Origin: Bog-473 sp963701955
GTDB lineage: Bacteria > Actinomycetota > Acidimicrobiia > Acidimicrobiales > RAAP-2
Direction: 5' to 3'
Assembly: GCA_963701955.1 (NCBI GenBank)
Contig: OY969694.1
Location: 1,302,001 to 1,366,000 of the forward strand
DNA length: 64,000 nucleotides
The first letter of the stretch is position 1. Every line of letters starts with the position of its first letter. Positions 20,147-29,186 of the stretch are shown piece after piece. A model generated the notes under the pieces. The model saw nothing but the letters and a program-made list of their open reading frames with translations. It had not been told where the DNA came from and did no database searches. A program made the translations under genes and the position numbers.

Positions 20147-21257
20147 CGAGCCCCCCGCTGCCCGTCGCGGTTCCGCCGGCGCCCGAGCTCGAGCCCATGC
20201 GCTCACCCAGCCGTTCGCCGACCACGTGGGCGGCCGCCAGCGCCCGCGAGTAGTCCATGCGCGTCGGTCCGAGCAGCCCGACGGCTCCGAGGTCGTGCCC
20301 GTCGACCCGCATCGGGGCCACGACGACCGCGCACGAAGAGAGCGGCTCGTACCCCAGCTCGGTGCCGATGGACACCGACAGGCCGCGGTCGAGCACGTCA
20401 CGCAGGAGGGAGACCACGACCAGCTGTTGCTCCAAGATGGCGAGCACCGAGCGGACCGTCTCGACGGCGTCGAACGACTCGGCCAGGCGGGCCGGTCCGC
20501 CGACGAACACCTGGTCGACGTCGAGCGAGCCCTCGAGCGACTGCAGCGCCCCGTGCGCCGCGGCCACGACGTGGTCCACCGCGCCTGATCCGCTGGTGGG
20601 GATCGACCAGGGTCCGGCCAGCGTGGTGCCGACCACGTGCGCGGCCAGGGCGGCGCTGGCCGCGGCCAGATCCTCCTCGGAGGTCTCGGTCACGAGGTCG
20701 ATCGTCCGCTTCTCGACGGCGCCGTCGGAGAGGACGAGGACCAGCAGGGCGTGTTGGGACGAGAGCCCCACGACCTGCACCGAGCGGATGCTGGCCGTCT
20801 CGTGGGAGGGCCCCACGACGACCGAGGCGTAGGAGGTGAGTTCAGAGAGGAGGCCCGAGGCGCGCTCGAGCACCGTCTCCATCTCCCCGTGCACCTGCTC
20901 GAAGAACTGGGAGACCTTTCGACGCTGCACCGGACCGAGAACGCCGGGCGAGGTGAGGTGGTCCACGAAGAAGCGATACCCCTTGTCGGTCGGGATGCGC
21001 CCGGCGCTCGTGTGGGGCTGGACCAGGTAGCCCTCGCGCTCGAGCGCCACCATCTCCGAGCGGACGGTGGCCGAGGAGACCCCGACGCCCGGGGTGCGGG
21101 CCACGTGGGAGGACCCGACCGGTTCGGCCGACCCGATGTACTCGTTGACCACCGCCTCCAAGATGGAGGCGCGACGGGCGTTGAGGGCGGGGCCCGAGCC
21201 GAGCGGGTCAGCCGATGGTGCCGGGTCGGCGGGCGGTGTCTGCGCGTGAGGTGTCAT
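20133..21257 (-). CDS. hrcA: heat-inducible repressor HrcA
   Basis: Transcription repressor of chaperone genes that binds CIRCE. The winged helix is at residues 20-85 (RASILEAVVNEYIGSAEPVG, SSATVRSEM, PHTSAGRIPTDKGYRFFVD), followed by the GAF-like dimerisation region. The 374-residue protein starts at ATG 21257; an upstream TTG at 21275 falls inside the CIRCE repeat and is rejected. It heads a hrcA-dnaJ unit that seems autoregulated. Confidence 0.95.
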   Translation of the reverse strand: MTPHAQTPPADPAPSADPLGSGPALNARRASILEAVVNEYIGSAEPVGSSHVARTPGVGVSSATVRSEMVALEREGYLVQPHTSAGRIPTDKGYRFFVDHLTSPGVLGPVQRRKVSQFFEQVHGEMETVLERASGLLSELTSYASVVVGPSHETASIRSVQVVGLSSQHALLVLVLSDGAVEKRTIDLVTETSEEDLAAASAALAAHVVGTTLAGPWSIPTSGSGAVDHVVAAAHGALQSLEGSLDVDQVFVGGPARLAESFDAVETVRSVLAILEQQLVVVSLLRDVLDRGLSVSIGTELGYEPLSSCAVVVAPMRVDGHDLGAVGLLGPTRMDYSRALAAAHVVGERLGERMGSSSGAGGTATGSGGLDGRH

Positions 21258-21263
21258 GTCTTG

Positions 21264-21292
21264 CCTGGCACTCAAGTCTACCGAGTGCCAGG
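21264..21292 (-). promoter_or_regulatory. CIRCE operator for hrcA-dnaJ
   Basis: CCTGGCACTC, nine bases, then GAGTGCCAGG: perfect ten-base arms with the N9 spacer and the GCACTC/GAGTGC core of CIRCE, differing from the consensus only at the outer bases. It ends six bases before the hrcA ATG, so HrcA bound here would cover the translation start region. Confidence 0.92.
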
Positions 21293-21315
21293 CACGGCAC
21301 CGGGGCGGCGGCCGC

Positions 21316-23112
21316 TCAGTCCTCGCCGAGCCGCAGGGCCGAGATGAAGGCCTCCTGCGGCACGTCGACCCGTCCGATGGTCTTCATCCGCTTCTTGCCC
21401 TCCTTCTGCCTCTCGAGCAACTTGCGCTTGCGCGTGATGTCACCGCCGTAGCACTTGGCCAGGACATCCTTCCGCTTGGCCTTCACCGTCTCGCGTGCCA
21501 CGATGCGCCCGCCGATGGCGGCCTGAATCGGGACGTCGAAGAGCTGCCGTGGGATGAGCTCGCGCAGCTTCTCGGCCATCTTGCGCCCATAGACCTCCGC
21601 CGAGCCCCGGAACACGATGGTCGAGAAGGCGTCGACCGCCGTGTGGTTGATCAGGATGTCGACCCGCACCAGATTGGCGGTCGCGTACTGGGCCGGCTCG
21701 TAGTCCAGCGAGGCGTAGCCCTTGGTGCGGCTCTTCAGCTGGTCGAAGAAGTCGACCACCACCTCGGCGAGGGGCAGCGAGTACACCAGCTCGACCCGCT
21801 CGGGCGAGAGGTACTCCATGCGCGTCATCTCACCCCGCCTGCTCTGGCACAGCTCCATGACGGTGCCGGTGTACTCGCTCGGCGTGATGACCGTGGCCAA
21901 CAGCATGGGCTCGTCGATGTGGTCGATGCGGCTGGCGTCGGGCAGCTCGGTCGGGTTGTCCACCGCCAGCTGGCTCCCGTCGGTGAGGAACGCCCGGTAC
22001 TCGACGCTCGGCGCGGTGGCGATCAGGGAGAGGTCGAACTCACGCTCGAGACGTTCTCGCACGATCTCCATGTGCAGCAGCCCGAGGAATCCGCAGCGGA
22101 ACCCGATGCCGAGCGCATGCGAGGACTCGGGTTCGAAGGTGAAGCTGGCGTCGTTGAGCTTGAGCTTGTCGAGCGCGTCGCGCAGATCGGGTAGCTCGTC
22201 GCCGTCGACCGGATAGAGGCCGCAGAACACCATGGGCTTGGGATCGCGGTACCCGGCCAGGGCTTGGGTGGCTCCGTGGGACGCCGTGGTCACCGTCTCG
22301 CCCGAACGCGCCCCGCCGACGTCCTTGATCCCGGCGATCAGGTACCCCACCTCGCCTGGCCCGAGCCGCTCCACGGGAACGGCATCGGGTGTGCGCACCC
22401 CCACCTCCTCGATGTCGTGCACGGCGTTCGCCTGCATGAAGCGCAGCCGGGCGCCGGTGTGCAAGGTGCCGTCGACGACGCGAATGGAGCTGACCACGCC
22501 GCGGTACTGGTCGTAGGAGGAGTCGAAGATGAGGGCTCGCAATGGGGCGTCGGCGTCGCCGGCCGGGGGCGGGATGCGGGCGATCACCGCATCGAGCAGC
22601 TCGGTCACGCCCTGGCCCGTCTTGGCCGAGATGTGCAGGATGTCCTCGACCGGCAACCCGAGCACGTGCTCGATCTCGAGGGCACAGCGCTCGGGGTCTG
22701 CGGCGGGCAGGTCGATCTTGTTGAGCACCGGGACGATCTCGAGGTCGTTCTCGATCGCTTGGTAGCAGTTGGCCAGTGTCTGGGCCTGGATCCCCTGCGA
22801 AGCGTCCACCAGCAGCACCGCCCCCTCGCACGCCGCCAGGGACCGCGAGACCTCGTAGCCGAAGTCGACGTGCCCGGGGGTGTCGATGAGGTGCAGGATG
22901 TGGCCGGCGTGCAGGACCCGCACGTTCTGCGCCTTGATGGTGATCCCCCGCTCCCGCTCGATGTCCATCGAGTCGAGGTACTGCTCGCGCATCAGCCGGG
23001 GGTCGACGGCCCCGGTGATCTCGAGGATGCGGTCCGAGAGGGTGGACTTGCCGTGGTCGACGTGGCTGATGATGGAGAAGTTACGGATGTTGTCGACCGC
23101 AACGGGCTGCAT
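21316..23112 (-). CDS. lepA: elongation factor 4 (LepA)
   Basis: Translational GTPase acting on stalled or assembling ribosomes. The G motifs are HVDHGKSTLSDR, DTPGHVDF and NKIDLP; the C-terminal part has the LepA-specific KRKDVLAKCYGGDITRK. The ATG at 23112 gives 598 residues, the family size; an extension to 23271 has no similarity. It is followed by the CIRCE site and hrcA. Confidence 0.97.
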   Translation of the reverse strand: MQPVAVDNIRNFSIISHVDHGKSTLSDRILEITGAVDPRLMREQYLDSMDIERERGITIKAQNVRVLHAGHILHLIDTPGHVDFGYEVSRSLAACEGAVLLVDASQGIQAQTLANCYQAIENDLEIVPVLNKIDLPAADPERCALEIEHVLGLPVEDILHISAKTGQGVTELLDAVIARIPPPAGDADAPLRALIFDSSYDQYRGVVSSIRVVDGTLHTGARLRFMQANAVHDIEEVGVRTPDAVPVERLGPGEVGYLIAGIKDVGGARSGETVTTASHGATQALAGYRDPKPMVFCGLYPVDGDELPDLRDALDKLKLNDASFTFEPESSHALGIGFRCGFLGLLHMEIVRERLEREFDLSLIATAPSVEYRAFLTDGSQLAVDNPTELPDASRIDHIDEPMLLATVITPSEYTGTVMELCQSRRGEMTRMEYLSPERVELVYSLPLAEVVVDFFDQLKSRTKGYASLDYEPAQYATANLVRVDILINHTAVDAFSTIVFRGSAEVYGRKMAEKLRELIPRQLFDVPIQAAIGGRIVARETVKAKRKDVLAKCYGGDITRKRKLLERQKEGKKRMKTIGRVDVPQEAFISALRLGED

Positions 23113-23313
23113 CGGGCTTGCGGGGGGCGGCACGGTCCGTCGATCGTACCGGGGTGCTGGTCTGGGCTGATCCGCTGGCCTGGCCTGCGATGCTCCGGCC
23201 TCTCGACCCGCCTCGCTCGGGCCCATCGGCCCGCCACCTGCTACAGTTGACCCCCGCACCGGTGGGCTCACGTCGTGCCCCCGGACCCTTCTTCAAGCAC
23301 GAGGAATCGTCAC

Positions 23314-23583
23314 GTGGCCAACATCAAGAGCCAGATCAAGCGGAATCGCCAGAACGAGAAGCGCCGGCTGCGCAACAAGTCTGTCCGAGCCGAGATGCGC
23401 ACCCGCTCGAAGAGCGCCGTGGTCGCGGCCGAGTCGGGCTCGCAGGACAGCGTGGAGCTGCTGCGCCTGGCCGTCAAGCGGATCGACAAGGCGGCCGCTC
23501 AGGGCGTGATCCACAAGAACACGGCGGCCAACCACAAGTCCCGGCTCGTGCGCCGGGTGGCCGCGCTCGAAGCCGCCGAATAG
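23314..23583 (+). CDS. rpsT: 30S ribosomal protein S20
   Basis: Binds 16S rRNA in the small subunit. The 89-residue basic protein begins ANIKSQIKRNRQNEKRRLRN and contains GVIHKNTAANHKSRLVRR, both typical. The GTG at 23314 is selected by GAGGA eight bases upstream. It is divergent from lepA and convergent with the flavin-oxidase-like gene 16 bases on. Confidence 0.96.
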   Translation: MANIKSQIKRNRQNEKRRLRNKSVRAEMRTRSKSAVVAAESGSQDSVELLRLAVKRIDKAAAQGVIHKNTAANHKSRLVRRVAALEAAE

Positions 23584-23599
23584 CGCTCCCCCGCTGCTC

Positions 23600-24109
23600 C
23601 TACGGAGCCATGTGGAACGTGAACAGTTTCTCGGGAACGATGCGCGCGCCCAGCGCGTGCGACCCGTCCAGCCACTCCTCGAACGCCGGGCCCTGCTTGG
23701 GTAGGTATTCGTCCAGCATGGCGCGGCGCAGCGCGCCGTAGGCGGGTTCGTCGAGCTCGAACAGCTCGGCTCTCCCGTGGACGGTGACGGCGAGCCGGTC
23801 GCCGGGAAGGTGCGTCGCGCTCACCTGAGGTCGGGTTCGCAGGTGTCGCATCCGCACGGCATCACGGCCGGAGCTGAACCAGAACGTGCCATGGAGGAAA
23901 TAGCCGTCGACCGGGCCACAGAGCGGCCGCCCGTCGGCCGTTGCCGTGGCCAGAACCAGGAGTCTCATCCCCTGCAACCTCTTCGTGAGCGCCGCGGCGT
24001 CGAGGCGCCGCTCGGGCGTGATGATGCCGCGCAGATGTGGGCCCGCAGCCAGCATGGACGCGTCGAGCAGGGACTGAAGTCCGCCCAACTCCTCGGGGGT
24101 CTCGTACAT
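23600..24109 (-). CDS. pyridoxamine 5'-phosphate oxidase family protein
   Basis: Split-barrel FMN or F420-binding protein of about 169 residues. The pattern LLVLATATADGRPLCGPVDGYF followed by FWFSSGRDAVRMRHLRTRPQVSATHL is characteristic, although the substrate is not predictable. ATG 24109 is taken over a GTG two codons upstream. The 289 bases upstream to holA carry no convincing gene. Confidence 0.85.
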   Translation of the reverse strand: MYETPEELGGLQSLLDASMLAAGPHLRGIITPERRLDAAALTKRLQGMRLLVLATATADGRPLCGPVDGYFLHGTFWFSSGRDAVRMRHLRTRPQVSATHLPGDRLAVTVHGRAELFELDEPAYGALRRAMLDEYLPKQGPAFEEWLDGSHALGARIVPEKLFTFHMAP

Positions 24110-24398
24110 GGCCACAGTCCACCACGAGGGTGCATCGTCATGGACAGGTCCACCGGTTCGCCCACCTCGTCCTCAAGCCGGACCTCATGGAAGCCGAATT
24201 CCAATACTGGTACGCGTTCGCCGAGACGTCCCGCACCGCCATCGGGATCCACAGGGTCTCTGGTGGGTGGGTTCTCCCGTCCGTGGCGTTGCGCCCTTCG
24301 TGGTGGGGGCGGTGCAGTCATCCCCCCTTGCGCCGCTCCCGCCACGTCGCCAGGCTCCACCTTGGTCACTCGTGGTCGTGTACGGGCCGGCGGCGCTC

Positions 24399-25418
24399 CT
24401 ATCGGGCGACCCCGGCCCGTGGACGCGTGGCGCGACGCGGACGCGTCTGGCGGGCCAGCCGTGCAACCAGGATCTCGACCACCGCTTCGGGAGGCATCCC
24501 GCTGGCACCCCTGACGTCGAGGTCGGCCGCGGCGATCAGCGAGATGGCCGCGGCGATCCGGGCGCTGCCGAGCCGTCGGGACTGCTCGAGCGCCTTCTTG
24601 GCGACGAAGGGTGCCGTACCAAGTAGGGCCGCCGCATCCCGGTCGCTCCGCACATCCTCCCCGTCGAGGGCCAGGAGGTTCGCGAAGTGCCCGTGGAGGG
24701 TGGCCAGGACCTGGACGGGCGCCAGGCCACCGGCATCGTGCAGCCGGCGCAGGACGACCAGGGCTCGTCCGGGGTCGCCGCGGTCGATGGCGTCGGTCAG
24801 CTCGTAGCGGGGGACGTTCCCCGCCTCACCGAGGTACGGCAGGAGGTCCTCGGCGGAGACCCGGGCCCCGCTGCCGTAAGCGGAGCTCAATGCGCCGAGC
24901 AGACCCTCGACCCGCCCGAGGTCCTCGCCCACGTGATCCGCCAGCAGATCGGCGGCCGCCGGCTCGAGCTTGACCGACGCGCCACGGAGATGCTCGTGGA
25001 GCCATGCCTTGCGCTCCCCCGCCTTGCTCGTGGTGACATCGATCACCTTCCCGGATCCGTTCACCGCCTTGACGATCGGCGCCGGGATCGTCCCTCCCCC
25101 ACCCACCAGGACGAGCGTCGTCGTCGGGAGCGGGTCCTCAATCACCGGGACCAGCCGTGGTGCGTCCGCGGTGACGAGACGACCCGCCTCGCGCACGACG
25201 ACGACACGCCGGTCCACGAGGAACGGGGGCGTCAGGCAGGCGTCCACCACGGCGCCCACGCTGAGCTCCTCGCCCGCTCCTCCACCGATCTCCTCGACGA
25301 CGAGCGCATGGTCTCGGTCACCCACCACGTCGATCAGGAGCGTACGGACCTCCTGGGCCACCAGGGAGGCGTCGTCGCCCTTGACCAGGTAGGTGGCCGA
25401 GATCGACTTGGTGCTCAC
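24399..25418 (-). CDS. holA: DNA polymerase III subunit delta
   Basis: Clamp-loader subunit. The 339 residues follow the HolA layout: an N-terminal fold (TYLVKGDDASLVAQEVRTL), the middle AAA-like part, and a helical C-terminal collar with RYELTDAIDRGDPGRALVVL and KKALEQSRRLGSARI. The GTG start at 25418 fits the usual N-terminus. In most actinobacteria comEA and comEC lie between leuS and holA; here they are replaced by folP, a thioredoxin-like gene, PAC2 and an F420 oxidoreductase. Confidence 0.92.
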   Translation of the reverse strand: MSTKSISATYLVKGDDASLVAQEVRTLLIDVVGDRDHALVVEEIGGGAGEELSVGAVVDACLTPPFLVDRRVVVVREAGRLVTADAPRLVPVIEDPLPTTTLVLVGGGGTIPAPIVKAVNGSGKVIDVTTSKAGERKAWLHEHLRGASVKLEPAAADLLADHVGEDLGRVEGLLGALSSAYGSGARVSAEDLLPYLGEAGNVPRYELTDAIDRGDPGRALVVLRRLHDAGGLAPVQVLATLHGHFANLLALDGEDVRSDRDAAALLGTAPFVAKKALEQSRRLGSARIAAAISLIAAADLDVRGASGMPPEAVVEILVARLARQTRPRRATRPRAGVAR

Positions 25419-25461
25419 GGCGTGCTCACGGCATGCTCGCGGCGCGCCCACCGGCTCGAGC

Positions 25462-26328
25462 TCACGGGGCCTCACTGATGGCGGCGAGCGCGTCCCGGGC
25501 ACGGCAGGTGCCCCTCACGTCGTGGACGCGGACGACGCGGCAGCCCCATGCCATGCCGAGCGCCGCGGCTCCGACCGACGCCTGACCCCGCTCGGTGAGC
25601 CCGAGGTCGAGAACCTTGCCCAGGAACGTCTTGTTGGAGGCCGAGAGCAGGAGCGGGTATCCCAGTCCGGCCAGGGTCTGCGAGGCGCGCAACAAGGTGA
25701 GCGACTGCTCCGCGGTCTTGCCGAGGTCGAGCCCCGCGTCGAGGACGATGCGCTCCGCCGGGACCCCGGCCTGGCGGGCACGGGCGGCCCGCTCGGTCAA
25801 GAAGCTCGCTACGTCGCGCACGATGTCGTCGTAATGGGGATCGGGGTCGGCCACCCGGGGAGCCAGCCTGATGTGGGTCACCACGACGGCCGCTCCGTGC
25901 TCGGCCGCCGCCGGGGCGTAGTCGGGGTCGGCCAGGCCGCTGATGTCGTTGCCCATCACGGCGCCCTCGGCGTAACAGGCCCGGGCCACCGAGGCGCGCC
26001 AGGTGTCGACGGACACCGGCGTCTCGAACCGAGCGGCGAGCCCGGCGACGACCGGTACGACGCGGTCGAGCTCCTCGGCCTCGGTCACCTCGGGACCCGG
26101 CCCCGCCTTGACCCCGCCGACGTCGAGGAGATCGGCACCCTCGGCCACCAGCTGCTCGGCGCGTGCCCAGAGCGCATCGAGCTCGAAGGTGGCCCCCCTG
26201 TCGTAGAACGAGTCGGGGGTGCGGTTGAGGATCCCCATCACCAGCGCGCGGTGGGTCAGGTCGACGCGCCGACCGCCCAGGTCGAGCACTGGTCCGGTGG
26301 TCTCCACCGCCCCTGCGGGAGTGGCCAT
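25462..26328 (-). CDS. dihydropteroate synthase-like protein, FolP2 type
   Basis: Pterin-binding TIM barrel of 288 residues. The segments GILNRTPDSFYDRGATF and GADLLDVGGVKAGPG resemble mycobacterial FolP2 rather than the classic FolP1 motif (NVTPDSFSDGG). VDTWRA, NDISG and a Lys-containing SASNKTFLG are also present. FolP2 of mycobacteria has been reported to lack dihydropteroate synthase activity, so a folate role is not certain. ATG 26328 is chosen with GAGGG seven bases upstream. It follows the thioredoxin-TPR gene closely. Confidence 0.86.
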   Translation of the reverse strand: MATPAGAVETTGPVLDLGGRRVDLTHRALVMGILNRTPDSFYDRGATFELDALWARAEQLVAEGADLLDVGGVKAGPGPEVTEAEELDRVVPVVAGLAARFETPVSVDTWRASVARACYAEGAVMGNDISGLADPDYAPAAAEHGAAVVVTHIRLAPRVADPDPHYDDIVRDVASFLTERAARARQAGVPAERIVLDAGLDLGKTAEQSLTLLRASQTLAGLGYPLLLSASNKTFLGKVLDLGLTERGQASVGAAALGMAWGCRVVRVHDVRGTCRARDALAAISEAP

Positions 26329-26338
26329 CAGCGGGCCC

Positions 26339-27052
26339 TCAGAACAGACGTGCGGCCAGGGCCCGCCGGTACTCGCTCGTACGCGGATCGCCCGGGCCCA
26401 GCGCCTCGAGGAGATCGACGAACTCCTGTCGGGCGGCCTCGTCGTCCCGCACCTGGTCGAGCAGTGCATCGAGCTTTGCCGCGATTTCGTCACGGCCTGT
26501 GTCCGAGACGTCGACCCCGGCTTCGAGCAGGCGGGCGTCCGCCGCCAGCGTCCGGGTGACGTCGTTCTCGGGGATGCGGGCCAGGACGGCCAGCGCCTCG
26601 GCGGGCTCGCCCCGCCCGATGAGGAGCCGGGCCAGGACCTCGATCGCGCCGGGGTGGTCGGGCTCGAGGTCCAGCGCCTTGCGCACCGAGGCCTCGTCCC
26701 CGGCCGCCACGAGCTGGTCGGCCTCGCTGGGGACCGGGGCCAGGCGCTGCACGAAAGCCTCCACCTGGGCTTCGGGCAGGGCGCCGATGAATTGGTCCAC
26801 GACCTGCCCGTCCCGGATGGCGAAGACTGCTGGGATCGACTGGACCTGGAAGGCCTGGGCCACCCGCGGGTTCTCGTCCACGTTCACCTTGGCCAGCTCG
26901 ACGGCACCCCCGGTGGCGGCCACAACCTTCTCCAACGTCGGTCCGAGTGTCTTGCAGGGGCCGCACCACGGTGCCCACAGGTCGACGACGACCGGCACGG
27001 TGGAGCTGCGGGTGAGCACGTCGTCCTGGAATGTCTGGTCGGTGACGTCCAT
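26339..27052 (-). CDS. thioredoxin-domain TPR protein (CnoX/YbbN-like)
   Basis: The 237-residue protein has an N-terminal thioredoxin fold with WAPWCGPCKTL and cis-Pro in VQSIPAVFAI, then helical TPR-like repeats (AGDEASVRKALDLEPDHPGAIEVLA, RIPENDVTRTLAADARLL). This is the arrangement of CnoX-type holdases or chaperedoxins. The ATG at 27052 begins at the family N-terminus. It lies 10 bases upstream of the FolP2-type gene and is probably co-transcribed with it. Confidence 0.9.
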   Translation of the reverse strand: MDVTDQTFQDDVLTRSSTVPVVVDLWAPWCGPCKTLGPTLEKVVAATGGAVELAKVNVDENPRVAQAFQVQSIPAVFAIRDGQVVDQFIGALPEAQVEAFVQRLAPVPSEADQLVAAGDEASVRKALDLEPDHPGAIEVLARLLIGRGEPAEALAVLARIPENDVTRTLAADARLLEAGVDVSDTGRDEIAAKLDALLDQVRDDEAARQEFVDLLEALGPGDPRTSEYRRALAARLF

Positions 27053-27179
27053 CGCCCCGACGCTATCGGACCCCGCCCGCCCGCCGGGCTGCCGGGACAC
27101 ATGGCTGTCGGGAATGTGGAGCCGGAGGGTCGGCGGGCCGTCCCGTAGGGCGGGACCACACCGATTAGCGTCGGTTGCC

Positions 27180-28073
27180 ATGCCGGATTCGCCCGATGGC
27201 ATCCACGAGCTCTTCGAGGTCCACCGCGAGCCCCGGGCCCCGGATCCCGTGCTGGTGGTCGCCCTGGAGGGATGGGTCGACGCCGGGCTGGCGGCGACCA
27301 CGGCCATCGCCGCGCTTCTCGGGCGGGGCGACGACGAGCCGGTGGTGACCTTCAACGGCGAGCAATTCCTCGACCAGCGGGCGCGCCGGCCGGTGGCGAC
27401 GATCGTCAACGGTGTGACCACGCAGCTGAACTGGCCAACCACGGTGGTGCGGGAAGGGACGGACGAATCAGGTCGTGGGCTGCTCTTCCTGGCGGGACCC
27501 GAGCCCGACTTCCACTGGCGCGCCTTCGTCCAGGCGGTCGTGGGACTCGCACGGTCCTGGCACGTCCGGATGGTGGTCGGGCTGGGAGCCTTCCCTGCCC
27601 CCGCCCCCCACACCCGGCCCGTCAAGCTCGCCGCGACCGCACCCGTCGGCTCTTCACAGCTGGTGGAACAGGTGGGCGTGGTGCAAGGCGAGCTCGAGGT
27701 CCCCGCCGGGGTCCAGGCCGCACTCGAACTTGCCTTCGACGCCGTGGGCATCCCCGTCGTGAGTCTGTGGGCCCGGGTCCCCCACTATGTGGCGGGCATG
27801 CCCTTCCCCGAGGCCAGTGCCGCGCTGCTCGAGGGTCTGGCCGCTGTGGCGGGCCTGTCCCTCGACTCGTCGGAGCTGCGCCGCGCCGGAGACAGCTCAC
27901 GACGGCAGGTCGATCAGCTGATCGCCGACAACGCCGAGCACCAGGCCATGGTGCGCCGGCTCGAGGAGAGCATCGACGCATCCGAGGGAAACGCCATGGG
28001 AGTCGAGGCCGTGCCCTCGGGCGACGAGATCGCGGCAGAGCTCGAGCGCTTCCTGCGAGGCGAAGACCAATGA
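27180..28073 (+). CDS. PAC2-family protein
   Basis: The 297-residue protein resembles the proteasome assembly chaperone PAC2 family common in actinobacteria: PVLVVALEGWVDAGLAATTA at the start, VVGLGAFPAPAPHTRPV in the middle, SLWARVPHYVAG and a charged C-terminal helix. Its biochemical role in bacteria is not established. The ATG at 27180 starts the conserved part. It is divergent from the thioredoxin-TPR gene. Confidence 0.88.
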   Translation: MPDSPDGIHELFEVHREPRAPDPVLVVALEGWVDAGLAATTAIAALLGRGDDEPVVTFNGEQFLDQRARRPVATIVNGVTTQLNWPTTVVREGTDESGRGLLFLAGPEPDFHWRAFVQAVVGLARSWHVRMVVGLGAFPAPAPHTRPVKLAATAPVGSSQLVEQVGVVQGELEVPAGVQAALELAFDAVGIPVVSLWARVPHYVAGMPFPEASAALLEGLAAVAGLSLDSSELRRAGDSSRRQVDQLIADNAEHQAMVRRLEESIDASEGNAMGVEAVPSGDEIAAELERFLRGEDQ

Positions 28074-28135
28074 GCCAGACGACCTCGTGGGCCTGACGAC
28101 CCCATGAGCCAGACGAATGAGACGGAGGAGAATCA

Positions 28136-29143
28136 GTGAAGGTCGACGGGATGTTCGGCTTCGACCCCGCCACGATCGCCCGGCAGGCGACCGAGGCCGA
28201 GGCGAGCGGCTACGACGGGGTGTGGACCGCGGAGGCGAGCCACGACCCGTTCCTGCCCATCGCCATCGGGGCGGCCACCACCGAGAAGCTCGAGTTCGGG
28301 ACCGGCATCGCCGTCGCCTTCGCCCGCAATCCCATGACGCTGGCCGTCTTGGCCAACGACCTCCAGCTCCTCTCCAAGGGTCGCTTCCTCCTGGGCATGG
28401 GCTCGCAGATCAAGCCCCACATCACGAAGCGGTTCTCCATGCCGTGGTCGCACCCCGCGGCGCGCATGCGCGAGCTGGTGCTTGCCATCCGGGCCATTTG
28501 GAAGGCCTGGGAGACCGGTGAGGAGCTCGCCTTCCGGGGCGATTTCTACACCCACACCCTCATGACGCCCTTCTTCAACCCCGGGCCCAATCCCCACGGC
28601 AACCCCAGGATCCTCCTCGCCGGCGTGGGCGAGCAGATGACCGAGGTGGCCGGCGAGGTGGCCGACGGGTTCCTCGTCCACCCCTTCACCACAGAGCGCT
28701 ACCTGCGCGAGGTGAGCCTGCCCGCGCTCGAGCGTGGCGGAGCGAAGGCCGGCAAGACCAGGGGCGACCTCACGGTGTCGTACCCGGGTTTCGTGGTGAC
28801 CGGCACGGACGAGCAGTCCATGGAGAAATCCGCCACGGCGGCCCGCCGACAGATCGCCTTCTACGGATCCACGCCGGCGTACAAGCCGGTGCTCGAGCTG
28901 CACGGATGGGGCGATCTGCAGTCGGAGCTCAACACCTTGTCCAAGCGTGGAGAGTGGGTCGAGATGGGCCGTCTGATCGACGACGACGTGCTGGCGGCCT
29001 TCGCCGTGATCTGCCCGCTCGAGGACGTGGCCACCGAGGTGCGCAACCGTTTCGAGGGGATGGTCGACCGCTTCAGCTTCTACGCCACCTACGACGTCGA
29101 GCCGTCGCGCTGGCAGGCGGTGTTGGCCGGCTTCCACGCCTGA
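28136..29143 (+). CDS. LLM-class F420-dependent oxidoreductase
   Basis: Luciferase-like TIM barrel of 335 residues, TIGR03617-like in pattern: VDGMFGFDPATIARQATEAE, VWTAEASHDPF, GTGIAVAFARNPM, and GRFLLGMGSQIKPHI. Such enzymes use F420 to oxidise or reduce small organic molecules; the substrate is unknown. GTG at 28136 is supported by GGAGGAG at proper spacing. It lies 62 bases after PAC2. Confidence 0.9.
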   Translation: MKVDGMFGFDPATIARQATEAEASGYDGVWTAEASHDPFLPIAIGAATTEKLEFGTGIAVAFARNPMTLAVLANDLQLLSKGRFLLGMGSQIKPHITKRFSMPWSHPAARMRELVLAIRAIWKAWETGEELAFRGDFYTHTLMTPFFNPGPNPHGNPRILLAGVGEQMTEVAGEVADGFLVHPFTTERYLREVSLPALERGGAKAGKTRGDLTVSYPGFVVTGTDEQSMEKSATAARRQIAFYGSTPAYKPVLELHGWGDLQSELNTLSKRGEWVEMGRLIDDDVLAAFAVICPLEDVATEVRNRFEGMVDRFSFYATYDVEPSRWQAVLAGFHA

Positions 29144-29186
29144 CCCCGGGCACCCGGGCGGGAAACCCACGGAGCCGCGGGCAAGG

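Noticed and set aside
24110..24398. Protein-like forward stretch (LKPDLMEAEFQYWYAFAETS) between the flavin-oxidase-like gene and holA
   Set aside because: It has no good start, and its frame continues as an antisense shadow of holA.
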